Source of the DNA: VAZQ01 sp963702695
GTDB taxonomy: Bacteria > Pseudomonadota > Alphaproteobacteria > Rhizobiales > Xanthobacteraceae
DNA length: 64,000 nt
Reading direction: 5' to 3'
NCBI GenBank assembly: GCA_963702695.1
Contig: CAVPDS010000029.1
Span: 62,001-126,000, forward strand
In this document: one piece after another, positions 32,885 to 42,611 of the stretch
How positions within the stretch are numbered: the first letter of the stretch is position 1
Layout: every line of letters begins with the position of its first letter
Notes under the pieces: generated by a model
What the model saw: only the letters and a program-made list of their open reading frames with translations
Told to the model about the DNA's origin: nothing
Database searches by the model: none
Program-made: the position numbers and the translations under genes

Positions 32885-35800
32885 TCAGATCCCGCCCGGA
32901 CAGCGGAATTCCCGCAGCACCGAGAGATTGAGCGGATTGCGGAGCGATCCGGTGGTGATCTGGTAGCGCAATTCGTGCCCGCCTACGATGAAGGTTGCGC
33001 TGGCAGTCTCCCCGCGGGTCTGCAGGGAGCCGGCTTCGAGCATCCGGAACAGCGACCAGGGCCCGTCGCGCTTGAGCTCCGAAGGCGGTGTGTTCGGGTC
33101 GTTCTGCACCGTGATGGCCGTGCGCGGCGACGCTCCCGGCCATTGGATCGTCGTCGGCGAGGGGTTGCCGGGAGGCGGAGGAGGCGGCGGCGACGATGGT
33201 GGTCGTGGTGCTCCGAATGGCGACGGTGACGTCGGTGCCGGAGGCAGGGGCGTGGTCGGGCTTTGAACCTGCATGCCGCCGCTTTCGAATTTCGCGATTG
33301 CCCCGGGCACCGCAAGGACCGGCGGCCGGATGGCGACTGCGACGCTCGGAATATTGCCGCCGGACTGGAAATACGCGTCGCGGATGATCGACGCGATCTG
33401 GAACTGGCGCAGCGCCGCCTGGTCAAGTGATGGATCGACGCCGCTTCCCTGCCGCCAGGTCCATGTGGACTTCGACGTGTCCGCATAGGGCGCAAGGTAC
33501 TGCGTAAAGAATTTGTCCATGACTCCGGTGTTGGGAGCGAAGATGCGGGCAAAGTCCGCAAGCGGAACCTCTTGGTTGCTGCCGCGCACGAATGGATAGC
33601 GGCTCGGCGGATCGCCCAGGACCTGTTTGCAGGCCGGCGTCACCTGATCGCGCAGCAGCACCATCAGTTGCCCGGCGGTGTTGGTGGCGACGTCGTGCTC
33701 GAATTCGCCGACTGCCTGGTTGAGCATGTCGGAGAACGGGCGCGGCATCCGAGCGGCGTTGTTGCGCAGCGATGCGACCTGGTTCTGCAGCGCCGCGGTG
33801 GCCGGCCCCGCCTGCCGCGGATTGGTCGCCAGCAGGATCAGGCTTTGCGAGATCTCGTTCAGATTGGCGACGACCGTGTCGATCAGCGTGCGCGTGGGCT
33901 CACCCTCGACGACGAGATGGTACTCGCGGAAGGCGGCTTCGATGTTGGCGCCCGGCGCGCGATCCGACGACTTGAACAGGATCGCGGGCGTCGCCGGCTT
34001 CGGTGGTGTCGGCGTGGCGGGCGCCGCCGCGGGCTGGCCGCCAGCGGGCTTGGGCGGCGGGCGCTCGCGCGTGAGCGTGGTTTCCTCGCGCATGGACACC
34101 AGGAGTTGCCGCAGCGGCGAGGTCGGCGCCGAGATTGCGGACAGCGCCACGTAGCGTGGCTTGTCGGCCGTCAGCTTCTTCAGCCGCAGTTTGCTCAGCG
34201 CATCACGCCAGGCGGCCAGGAAATCCTTGGTGTAGAGATCGAGCAGATCATCCGGCAAGGTGGCGTACTGGGTCGCCAGTGCGTCTTGCTCACCGGCGGC
34301 GCCGAGCACCCAGCGGTCCTTGGTGATGCGCTCGGCGATGTCGGGAAGCCGCGCGATGAAGGCCTGGTAGAAGCCGTTATAGGTGAAGAATTCCGGCACC
34401 CGGATGGTATCGAGCGGCTGCTCGCCGGCGGCCTCGAACACGAGGCTGGCATCCTGGCCGGCGCGGCGCGCAGGCGTCCAGTCGTTGGCGGTGGAAGTGC
34501 GGCCCTGCGACTTGAGCAGCGCATAGGCGCGTTGCGCTACGCTCAGGCGGGCGAGCGTTTTCTGGCCTTCGCTGATCAGACGGCCGTCGAGTTCGATCAG
34601 CGGCTCGCCGCCTTCGAGATCCAGCAGCGCATTGAGATGTTCGTCGAGCTGTTTACGGCCGTCCGCATTGCTCGGACCGGGATAGAGCTGCTCCCAGTCG
34701 CGCTGCTCCCAGGCCCTGATCAACTCGCGATCCGGCGGCTGCTGGCCACCGAGCATCATGTAGACCTTCAGCGCCTCGTAGACGAAGCTTGCATCCTGCA
34801 GATTGGCATCAAGCTGTTCCTCCAGCCGGAAGATCAGCCGTGACCGCAACAGCCGCTCGAGGCCGATGCGATAGGCATTTTCGGAGGCGTACTGAAGGCG
34901 GTCGCGCTGGCTGAGGCCGAAGGTGGCCAAGAGCGGCGTCGGGATGTCACGCACGGCGTAGCCGGACGGCATGTAGCGGAGTTGCTGCAGCAGCGGCAGG
35001 ACCTTGTGCAGTTCGCGATCGCCGATCCTGGTTTCGGTCGCCAGCGGGCCGGCATCCGCGGTGTATTTCGTATCCGCGGAGTCGGTTTCATTGATCAGCG
35101 AGCTGTTGTGCTTGTAGCTCGTGAACCAGGCGAGCGAGGCGCCGAGCGTAAGGAGTCCGATCGTGGAGAAGGCCGCGGCCTTCAGGATCATCTGCCGCCG
35201 CACGGCAGCGCGGTCGGTGGAGACCCAGGCTGCTTCGCCGATGATCACCTTGAGGATCAGATCGTGCAGGAAGTAGCTCTTGCCCTGCCCGGAGTAGGAC
35301 GATGACGCGACTTCCTGGGCGCCGAAGCTCTTGATCAGCGCGCCGAGGAGTTGGTCGATCGGCGTGCCCTCCTGCGTGCCTGAAGTGAAATAGAAGCCGC
35401 GCAGCGTGGCGTTGGCGTGATAGCGGGTGGGCTCGAAAATCTGGTTGAGGAAGTCGTAGATCGGCTGCTTCAGCCGCGCCATCTGCGCCGGAAATCCGAA
35501 CAGCAGGACGCGCGTGTTGGGCGCCGGCTCGTCCTGCAGGCGATCGAGGGTCTCTTCGCTCAGCCGTTCCAGAAGCGCGTCATATTCGACCGGAACCTCC
35601 GCCACCATGTTGCGGGTCTTGTCGCTGGTCTGGAAGGTCGCGCCCCAGACCTGCTTTCTCCCGTTCTCGCCGAGGAAGCCGAAATACTCGACAAAGCCGG
35701 AAACGAGGTCTCCCTTGGTGAACAGGGCATAGACCGGGAAATCGACCTTGAGCCGATCGTGCAGTTCAAGGAGCCGCGTTCGGATCGCGTTCGAGTGCGC

Positions 35801-36484
35801 GGCCAGGTCCGCCGAGCTCAAGGTCAGCAGATCTTCGAGGCTGATCGCCACGATCACGCCGTTGACCGGTTGGCGTGGCCGGTTCTTCTTCAAGATATCA
35901 AGGAACGAAAGCCAGCTCTGCTTGTCGGCTTTCGCATCCGAATCCTGGGTGGTGTAGCGGCCGGCGGTGTCGATCAGGACCGCGTCTTCCGTGAACCACC
36001 AGTCGCAGTAACGGGTGCCGCCGACGCCGGCGATGGCGGCCGGCGTGGCGCCGCGCGACAGCGGGAACTTGAGTCCGGAATTGACCAGCGCCGTGGTCTT
36101 GCCGGAGCCCGGCGGGCCGATCAGCAGGTACCAGGGGAGATCGTAGAGGTAATCCTTCTTGCCGCCGCTCGACTGCTTGAGGGTGGCGAGCGCGTCCTTC
36201 ATTTTGTCCTTGAGGACGACCTGGTCGCTTTCGGTCTCTTCCTGGACGCCATCCGCCAGCGCCTTGGTGGCCTTGCGACGCTTCTGGAATTTGAAGCCCG
36301 CGAATGAAGCCACGAAGGCGTAGAGAGCCAAGGTAGCGAGTTCGCGGCCGACATAGCTTTCCAGCGGCCGGAAGTCGCCGAACGCGATGTAGGGACCCGC
36401 GAGCCAGATGATCGACGTGATCGATGAGATGCCCACCCCATAGAGCAGGATCCACATTACCCGTCTGCGCGTATCCGCGTTCAT
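32885..36484 (-). CDS. tssM: T6SS membrane-complex protein TssM (IcmF)
   Basis: This 1199-residue protein is of family-typical length. Two N-terminal membrane spans lie at about 10-30 and 47-65. A cytoplasmic NTPase domain carries Walker A GPPGSGKT at 123-130 and the DTAGRYTTQD switch motif. A third span near residue 430-450 (FSTIGLLTLGASLAWF) precedes a long periplasmic part that includes a Pro-rich stretch and the C-terminal beta domain (GGHELRYQITTGSLRNPL). TssM crosses the inner membrane and forms the T6SS docking complex with TssL and, where present, TssJ. It sits between tssL (23-base gap) and tagF. Confidence 0.96.
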   Translation of the reverse strand: MNADTRRRVMWILLYGVGISSITSIIWLAGPYIAFGDFRPLESYVGRELATLALYAFVASFAGFKFQKRRKATKALADGVQEETESDQVVLKDKMKDALATLKQSSGGKKDYLYDLPWYLLIGPPGSGKTTALVNSGLKFPLSRGATPAAIAGVGGTRYCDWWFTEDAVLIDTAGRYTTQDSDAKADKQSWLSFLDILKKNRPRQPVNGVIVAISLEDLLTLSSADLAAHSNAIRTRLLELHDRLKVDFPVYALFTKGDLVSGFVEYFGFLGENGRKQVWGATFQTSDKTRNMVAEVPVEYDALLERLSEETLDRLQDEPAPNTRVLLFGFPAQMARLKQPIYDFLNQIFEPTRYHANATLRGFYFTSGTQEGTPIDQLLGALIKSFGAQEVASSSYSGQGKSYFLHDLILKVIIGEAAWVSTDRAAVRRQMILKAAAFSTIGLLTLGASLAWFTSYKHNSSLINETDSADTKYTADAGPLATETRIGDRELHKVLPLLQQLRYMPSGYAVRDIPTPLLATFGLSQRDRLQYASENAYRIGLERLLRSRLIFRLEEQLDANLQDASFVYEALKVYMMLGGQQPPDRELIRAWEQRDWEQLYPGPSNADGRKQLDEHLNALLDLEGGEPLIELDGRLISEGQKTLARLSVAQRAYALLKSQGRTSTANDWTPARRAGQDASLVFEAAGEQPLDTIRVPEFFTYNGFYQAFIARLPDIAERITKDRWVLGAAGEQDALATQYATLPDDLLDLYTKDFLAAWRDALSKLRLKKLTADKPRYVALSAISAPTSPLRQLLVSMREETTLTRERPPPKPAGGQPAAAPATPTPPKPATPAILFKSSDRAPGANIEAAFREYHLVVEGEPTRTLIDTVVANLNEISQSLILLATNPRQAGPATAALQNQVASLRNNAARMPRPFSDMLNQAVGEFEHDVATNTAGQLMVLLRDQVTPACKQVLGDPPSRYPFVRGSNQEVPLADFARIFAPNTGVMDKFFTQYLAPYADTSKSTWTWRQGSGVDPSLDQAALRQFQIASIIRDAYFQSGGNIPSVAVAIRPPVLAVPGAIAKFESGGMQVQSPTTPLPPAPTSPSPFGAPRPPSSPPPPPPPGNPSPTTIQWPGASPRTAITVQNDPNTPPSELKRDGPWSLFRMLEAGSLQTRGETASATFIVGGHELRYQITTGSLRNPLNLSVLREFRCPGGI

Positions 36485-36507
36485 GCTCGTTGTCCTGACG
36501 CGCCCGG

Positions 36508-38205
36508 CTATTCGGCGGAGCGCGCGATTGTCACTTCGACGCGGCGGTTCTTGGCCTTCCCTTCGGAGGTCTTGTTATCGGCGATCGGATCGTCGGGGCC
36601 GCGGCCCTTCGATTCGACGCGGTTGGGATCGTCGAGGCTTGCCTTGATCAGTTTGGCGACCGCCGTCGCCCGCGCCACCGAGAGGTCGTAGTTGGACTTG
36701 AAGCGGTCGAACTTGCCGACCGGATCGGTGTCGGTGTGCCCGACCACCGTGATCTTGCCTGGCTCGGAGTTGAGCGCGGCAGCGATGCGCACGGCAATCG
36801 GCTTGAACTGATCGAGCACCCGGTCCGAGCCCGAGGCGAAGGTGATCGAGCCGCAGACCCGAATGATCAACTGGGTCGCGGTCTGGTTGATGGTGATGTC
36901 GCAGTCGCCAAACTTGTTCGGCAACTGCTTCTGAATCCGCTGCGCCTGCGTCGGCTCCGCTGGCGGCGGCGGCGGGGGTGGCAGCGGCTGCGGAGGTGCC
37001 TTGCGTATGAGCTCGAGCGGACCGATCGCGTGCAGCGTGGCGGTCTTCTGCGCCGCGGCGTCGGCGTCGCCGCTCAGCAGGATACGCAGCGTCACAAACA
37101 AGGCAAACAGCAGCGCGAGCGCGGTGGCGGCGACGACCCAGACCGGCACCCGCAGCCGGTTCGCGAGGGCCGCGAGCGCCTGGCCCTGCCAGCGCGGGGA
37201 GAGGTCGCGGATCACCTTGGGCCGCACCCGCCGTAGCGTCTCGTAGAGGTCGCGCTGAATCTGCTGCAACTGGGCGAGCCCGCCGGACTGGGTGCGATAG
37301 ACCCCCTGGAAGCCGAGCGCGAGGCAGGCGTGCTGCAGTTCCAGGAGAGGATAATTGACCAGCGGGTCGATCTTGAAATGATTGAGGATTTCGTAGAACC
37401 GCACGCCGCCGATACGCTCGCCGAAGAACCGGCTGAGCATGCTGTACTGGGTCCAGACGTGGCGGTCTTCGGTCGGGATGTGCTGGACGATGTCGTCGGC
37501 GGTCGCGCACAGGACGTATTTGGCGCTGTTCGACTGCTGCTCGGAAATGCCGGCGGAGCGGATATCGCGCTCGAAGAATTTGATTGCTTCGGCGACCTGC
37601 TCCATCAGCGCCGCCGGCGAGGCGCGCATCAGCGCGACGCGCAGCCGGCCGAGAAGCTGTAGCAGCGGCCCGGCGGCGCGCATGATCGGATTGGCATTTG
37701 GTGCGGCGAGTTCGTCGACCCTCAACGCCGGGCCTTGCTGATACCCCTGCTGGGGGGGCGCCTGCTGCGGCGTCGGTGTTGAAATCCATTCTTCGGCGCC
37801 GGGAGTCGTCGGGGCCCGCGCATAATTCTGCGGCGGCGGGGCTGGCGGCGCGGGATAGGGAGGCTGCGGCGCCGCGCCCGGATATCCCGGCGGAGGCGTG
37901 GGCGACGGATATTGCGGCGTCGGCGTCGGCGACGGATAGGCCGACGGCTGTCCCGGCGAGGGATAGCCGGACGGCGGCAACGGCGCAGGATAGCCCGACG
38001 GCGGCAGCGGTGTCGGATAGGCGGGACCCGGCGGCGGCGCGGGATAACTCGAAGGCGGCAGCGGCGCGGGATAGGAAGGCGGGGCAGACGAGGGTGACGT
38101 CGGCGCAGGTGGCGGAGCCGATGGCGTGGGAGCCCGTCCCCCGGGGTTGGGACGGATGATGGTGCGCTCCCCACGGCCGAACGGATTATTCCGCTGATCG
38201 CTCAT
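36508..38205 (-). CDS. tssL: TssL with Pro-rich N-terminus and OmpA peptidoglycan-binding domain
   Basis: This 565-residue protein has four parts. A Pro/Tyr/Ser-rich extension (about 15-165) carries many copies of YPAP, YPSP and PPSGYP. The cytoplasmic DotU domain (about 180-345) includes VLCATADDIVQHIPTEDRHVW and FFGERIGGVRFYEIL. A single span lies at about 352-374. A periplasmic OmpA/MotB domain (about 425-565) carries FASGSDRVLDQFKPIA, VVGHTDTDPVG and NRRVEVTI. The OmpA domain should tether the complex to peptidoglycan. Its ATG overlaps the tssK stop (ATGA). Confidence 0.95.
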   Translation of the reverse strand: MSDQRNNPFGRGERTIIRPNPGGRAPTPSAPPPAPTSPSSAPPSYPAPLPPSSYPAPPPGPAYPTPLPPSGYPAPLPPSGYPSPGQPSAYPSPTPTPQYPSPTPPPGYPGAAPQPPYPAPPAPPPQNYARAPTTPGAEEWISTPTPQQAPPQQGYQQGPALRVDELAAPNANPIMRAAGPLLQLLGRLRVALMRASPAALMEQVAEAIKFFERDIRSAGISEQQSNSAKYVLCATADDIVQHIPTEDRHVWTQYSMLSRFFGERIGGVRFYEILNHFKIDPLVNYPLLELQHACLALGFQGVYRTQSGGLAQLQQIQRDLYETLRRVRPKVIRDLSPRWQGQALAALANRLRVPVWVVAATALALLFALFVTLRILLSGDADAAAQKTATLHAIGPLELIRKAPPQPLPPPPPPPAEPTQAQRIQKQLPNKFGDCDITINQTATQLIIRVCGSITFASGSDRVLDQFKPIAVRIAAALNSEPGKITVVGHTDTDPVGKFDRFKSNYDLSVARATAVAKLIKASLDDPNRVESKGRGPDDPIADNKTSEGKAKNRRVEVTIARSAE

Positions 38206-39540
38206 CGCCTATCTTCCATGATCGCCCACAGTTCCATTTCGAGATCGGGCCACTCGCCCGAGAAATGCATCCCGATCGAACCTGCAGTGCTGAATTCAGG
38301 CCACAACGGCGACTTCCGGTCGAGATAGAAATAGACGTGATCGGTGATCGCGCGGATGTGCGGCGGCGGCGTCGGAAGATGCACGAGCGGTACGCCCGGC
38401 AGATGGGCGTGCACGATCTCGTTCATCTTCGTGTTGGGCCCGATTTTGAACAGGTGCGGGAATTCGTGCTGGATCTCGATCAGCGGCCGCCGCGCCGCGA
38501 CTTCGAGCACCAGCGTCGCGTTGCGGAACAAGGTGCGGTCGCGGATCGGCGAGACGAACGCGTTGTGCGCGCGCTCGATGATCTCGAGCCGGATCGCGCG
38601 CCGCCCGAGCCTGGCGCTGAGGAAGTCCTGGATGTCGCGCATCAACGGATCGAACGTGTTCTCGAGATCGTCGTGGTCGTAGGCTGGATAATCGTGCGCG
38701 CGTCGCTCCGAGGTCGCGAAGGTCGCGAGTTCGCCGGCGAGCCGCACCAACTGCTCGAACAGCCGCTCGGGATGGACGTAGCCTGAGCGCGCGAAATGCT
38801 TGAGCACCGGGATTTCACGGTTGAGGACCTGCAGCACGAGGTAGTCGACGCTTTGGAGGCCGCCGCCCGAGGACGGGTCGGCGGCGTAGCGCGACAACTC
38901 TTCGAGCTTGTTGTCGATCCAGCCGACGATCCGGTTGAGCCAGCCTTCGATTACCGGATGTGCCGCGCAGGTCAGCATCGGCGGGATGAATTTTTCGTCG
39001 AACAGGATGTTGCGGTCGCGAATTTCCAGGACGCGCGCGATTCCAAGGCCGACATAGCCGGGCTTGGCGGTCTTGCGCAGTTCGAAGGCAAGCCGCGGAT
39101 GCGAGATGTCGATCTCCTCCTCGATCCGCAGCGCCGAGGTCGAAATCGATGAAGGTCTCGGAGCCGCGGTGATAGCGGCTGGCGCTCTCGGCCTCCTTGT
39201 CGTCGACCTCGCGCGTATTGGGCGCGGCGACCGGAATCGACAGCCAGCAAATCTGGCCGGCGGCCGATTCCGGTACGTCGATAGGCTCCGGGATCGGACT
39301 GTCGGCCGGGATGTCGAAAGGCGTGCCGTCGGGCATCACGCCGGTCGCGCGGCGCAGGCAGAACTTGCTCTGCTGGGCGAGGTCGCGGTCGATTTCGAGT
39401 GCCGAAAATCCCCACGGATACGGTGTCACCTGCCCGACGCGACGTTCGAGCAGGTGCTCAAGATAACGGTCGTTCTGCTGCAGATGATGCGGCCTGAGGA
39501 ATAGACCCTCAGACCAAAAGACCTTGCTATACCAAGACAT
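38202..39540 (-). pseudogene. tssK: TssK baseplate protein, interrupted by a one-base frameshift
   Basis: The N-terminal part reads MSWYSKVFWSEGLFLRPHHLQ in one frame to about 39145. The rest, from LRIEEEIDISHPRLAFELRK to the end, is in another frame. On the minus strand the break lies at GATTTCGACC: removing one T gives a continuous IDSTSALRIEEEID and a protein of 445 residues, normal for TssK. On the plus strand this is the AAA run at 39143-39145. TssK links the T6SS baseplate to the TssLM membrane complex and is essential. The codons on both sides look fully maintained, so a sequencing error or a very recent mutation is more likely than old decay. Confidence 0.88.
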
Positions 39541-39609
39541 AGATCGTTTGCACCCGCACCTGCGCGTGTCTTGCGCGTATCTTTAGGTTAGCACGGCCGC
39601 CGCGAGGTC

Positions 39610-41190
39610 TCACCCCCCGTGACGGTCATAATACTCGGAGAAATAAAGCATGAACGCGTCGATGAGGCCGCCGTCTTCGCGGCGCACCTTGGCCTGATAG
39701 CGGGCCACATAGGCGTCCCACAAGGTCGACTTGCGCGAGGTGATGAAGGCGGCGATGCCGCGGTCGGCGTCAGTGTCCGCCTCGATGGTATCCGGGTCAA
39801 GGTCCTTCATCAGCATGGACAGCGCGTACTGCATGGCCGCGAAGGTCTTGATCTGATGGTCCTTGAGGTCGCCAAAACTCTGCTCGATGGCGCGGTGGGC
39901 GTCGAGATAGCTGCGCGTCGGCTGGCCGAACATGATTCCCAGCGCGTCCTGCGGGGAGGGGGAGAATTTGAGCGGGTTGTTGTCGAGCGCCTGGACAGTT
40001 GTGTGGTTCGCACTGCGCGCGAGGCGCTTGGCCTGGCCCCTGGCGCCGAGAAGCTGAGTCAGGTTTTCGGCGACCAGGCGAAGCACCTCGCCGATCTGAT
40101 CCGCTACCTCCTCGGGCCGGCGCTGCCCCAGCGCATCCTCCGGCAGTCCGGCGGCCCGTGCGATCCGGCGCAGCGCCTCATCCGGTAATCCCGCGGCCCC
40201 TGGGGGCGGGAAAGGCGCCGCAGGCGGCAAGGAACGGGGCGGTGTGGGGGCTACTGGCGGTGGTGGCGCCGGGCGCTCTTCCGTTTTGGCGGCCTTCGCT
40301 TCCACGGCGGCCGGCGCGTCGCCGGTACCCCAGGGGCTTTCTGAGCTGCCGGTCCACCCGCCACGGCGGGGGGTCGGCGAGGGTATCGGCGGGGGCGGTG
40401 CAACCGGGATGTGCGAGGGCGGCCCGGCGTCCCAGCCAAGGTTGTCCGCTGGCGGCGGTGCGGGAGGCGCAACCGGGATGTGCGAGGGTGGCCCGACGTC
40501 CCAGCCAAGGCTGTCCGCTGGCGGCGGCGGTGCGGGAGGCGTCGCTGGTAGCGGGGGCGGAACCAGCCCTGGCAGCGGAGCGGGAGCCGGCGCAGGCGAA
40601 AACGGAGGCAGTGGGGCCGGTGCGCCGCGGACCGGCGATCCGTACGAGGGGGATGGCGGAGGCGACGGAGCCTGGAAGGGATTCGGCACGTCCGCCGCCC
40701 AGTCGAGAAAGTCCGGATTGACCGGCAAGCTCTTCTTCGCGTCTTTGAGTTCGCGCGGATCGATCGGCGGCGCGACCTCGCCCTCGTTCCCCCAGTATTC
40801 CTGCTCGCCGCGCGGGGGAAAGGGAGCAGGCGCTGGCGCCGCGCTCGGCGCTGCTCCCTGAGCCTCGCCCTCACCCTCGACCGCCACTGCGATGATGTAG
40901 TGACCGACGGTGAAGCGGTCCCCGCTGCGCAGCCGGTGGGGCGCCTGCATCCGGTGATTGTCACCGTTGAGGAAGGTTCCGTTGGTCGAAACGTCGTGCA
41001 GCCAGTAGCCGCCATCCTTGAAGCGGACTTCGCAGTGTTTGCTGGAAATGTAGCGGGTCGGGTCGGGCAACGTCCAATCGAGATGCGCGTCACGGCCGAT
41101 ATCGATGCCGCGCTTGCCGGTCACCGCGATCGACAGCGGGCCGCCGTCCGGGAGGCTTGTCTCGTTCTCGATCCTTAGATTTAGCGCCAT
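39610..41190 (-). CDS. T6SS FHA-domain protein (TagH/Fha)
   Basis: This 526-residue protein has an N-terminal FHA domain (about 20-100; RYISSKHCEVRF, DVSTNGTFLNG) that binds phosphothreonine. A ~210-residue Pro-rich linker includes two 23-residue repeats. The C-terminal T6SS FHA domain (about 330-526) carries FSPSPQDALGIMFGQPTRSYLDAHRAIEQSF and SEYYDRHGG. Fha1-type proteins are the targets of PpkA and PppA, both encoded downstream here. It is the first gene of the left operon; 254 bases separate it from the divergent PAAR gene. Confidence 0.92.
   Translation of the reverse strand: MALNLRIENETSLPDGGPLSIAVTGKRGIDIGRDAHLDWTLPDPTRYISSKHCEVRFKDGGYWLHDVSTNGTFLNGDNHRMQAPHRLRSGDRFTVGHYIIAVAVEGEGEAQGAAPSAAPAPAPFPPRGEQEYWGNEGEVAPPIDPRELKDAKKSLPVNPDFLDWAADVPNPFQAPSPPPSPSYGSPVRGAPAPLPPFSPAPAPAPLPGLVPPPLPATPPAPPPPADSLGWDVGPPSHIPVAPPAPPPADNLGWDAGPPSHIPVAPPPPIPSPTPRRGGWTGSSESPWGTGDAPAAVEAKAAKTEERPAPPPPVAPTPPRSLPPAAPFPPPGAAGLPDEALRRIARAAGLPEDALGQRRPEEVADQIGEVLRLVAENLTQLLGARGQAKRLARSANHTTVQALDNNPLKFSPSPQDALGIMFGQPTRSYLDAHRAIEQSFGDLKDHQIKTFAAMQYALSMLMKDLDPDTIEADTDADRGIAAFITSRKSTLWDAYVARYQAKVRREDGGLIDAFMLYFSEYYDRHGG
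40401..40527 (-). repeat. Two 58-nt direct repeats (69-nt period) in the FHA linker
   Basis: The segments 40401-40458 and 40470-40527 differ at only a few bases and encode LGWDxGPPSHIPVAPP twice in the Pro-rich linker of the FHA protein. Confidence 0.8.
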
Positions 41191-41444
41191 CAGTGATCCG
41201 CCAAGCGGCCTTTGGTTAGTCTCGATAAAGATGTCGCCAAGATGACGCCGGGCGCAAGTCGGCGCAGTGCCGCTCCCATTAACAAACGATGCTTGATTAA
41301 GAAACCGAGATCGCCATCGTTGACACTAATGGGGTAACCTATTTCGCTGCGATCCGCATCCGAACGCGGCCGACCGATGTTGCCGATGCCGACCGCCAAG
41401 GGCTTGGCGGCGCCGCCGGCGTGATGGACCGAGAGGCGCACTGA

Positions 41445-42611
41445 ATGCCGAAAGGCCCTGCTGCCAGGATACTTGATCCCGTCGTGCATCCGTTGCCAGG
41501 CGTGCTGACGCCCGGGCCGGGGAGCCCCAATGTGTTGATTGGAGGCAAGCCGGCCTGGCGCGGTGTGCCGGCCGGGGCCGCGGCCGCCATTACTTCGGCA
41601 AAGGCGACTTCCGACGCCGCTATCACGACCGCAGAGGCTGCTACAGTGGCCGCCGCGGGAACGCCTGGATTGCCGGCCGCGAAGGCGGCCGAGGAAACGA
41701 CGAAGGCAACCGCTGCCGCCAGCATGGGTTCGCTGATAACGAGCACCGCCGGCGGCGCTGACATTCATGCTTGCACCACGCCGCTCCCGATCCCGCCACA
41801 CGGACCCGGCGTCGTGATCGACGGCTCGCCGACCGTGCTGATCAACGGCCTGCCCGCCTGCCGGCAGGGCGATACGATCATCGAAGCCGTCGGCCCGCCG
41901 GACAAGATCCTGATGGGCCTGCCCACGGTCATCATCGGGGATGTGGGCGGGGCGGCCGTAGGCGGAGCGGACATGGCATTGCCAGCGCCACCGCCAGCCG
42001 GGCCGGGAGGTGGCGGATCGCCTGGTGCGGACGCCAACCCGAATCTGGCCTTGGCGATGTCTTTGGTGACTCCAGGCGGCTCCGGCACGGCGGACGATGC
42101 CAAGCTCGTCGCGAAAGAACTTGCCAAGCTGCCGAAGAGCGTCCTCGAGCAAATGAAGAAAAACGGGACCAAGGTGGTCGCCTGCCGGGGATCGGTGACC
42201 GACTATCGGACGGATTTGAAAGGCACCCAGCCCCGCGGCTGGCCGCCCGGATCAACCTGGGACAACGTTCCAGGTGCCAACATGCGAGACAAAAACGAGG
42301 TAGTGATTGCCGTCATCGGTCATGGCACGCCCGCCGGGCCGCATGTTCCCAAGACCGGGGAAGGTCAGGGAAGCGCCAATATGGTCGCGCACGAGGCCAC
42401 GCACAGCATCGATCGGGGCGACCCGAGCCCGTCCAGCAGCGCGGACTTCACCAAGGCCCGCGACGCCGACATGGGCAAGCTTTCGGATTATGAAAAGCAG
42501 GCGGGCGAGGGCGGCCCGAGGGAAACCTACGCCGAGAGCGCTGCGCGCCACGCGGAGGGCAAGGATGGCGACACTCCCAACCTTAAAAAGTATTGGGATG
42601 CGCAGAAATGA
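41445..42611 (+). CDS. PAAR-domain protein with C-terminal HExxH metallopeptidase-like toxin domain
   Basis: This 388-residue protein starts with a PAAR-type tip domain (about 1-175): VVHPLPGVLTPGPGSPNVLIGGKPAW, ADIHACTTPLP, GSPTVLINGLPACRQGD, MGLPTVIIGD. An Ala-rich insertion (about 45-100) lies within the PAAR region, and a Gly/Pro linker at about 178-200. The C-terminal part (about 205-388) has VAHEATHSIDRG with HEATH at 316-320, followed at 360-364 by ETYAE, which could supply the third zinc ligand. This spacing (44-48 residues) fits gluzincins and resembles the lethal-factor-like zincin layout. It is thus probably a T6SS specialised effector that sits on the VgrG spike and carries a protease into the target cell. 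No N-terminal signal is present. Its TGA overlaps the next start (ATGA). Protease activity is inferred. Confidence 0.85.
   Translation: MPKGPAARILDPVVHPLPGVLTPGPGSPNVLIGGKPAWRGVPAGAAAAITSAKATSDAAITTAEAATVAAAGTPGLPAAKAAEETTKATAAASMGSLITSTAGGADIHACTTPLPIPPHGPGVVIDGSPTVLINGLPACRQGDTIIEAVGPPDKILMGLPTVIIGDVGGAAVGGADMALPAPPPAGPGGGGSPGADANPNLALAMSLVTPGGSGTADDAKLVAKELAKLPKSVLEQMKKNGTKVVACRGSVTDYRTDLKGTQPRGWPPGSTWDNVPGANMRDKNEVVIAVIGHGTPAGPHVPKTGEGQGSANMVAHEATHSIDRGDPSPSSSADFTKARDADMGKLSDYEKQAGEGGPRETYAESAARHAEGKDGDTPNLKKYWDAQK

Noticed and set aside
41191..41444. TTGACA at 41320-41325 as promoter of the PAAR gene
   Set aside because: No acceptable -10 box lies 16-18 bases downstream; transcription from here is likely, but the site is not supported.
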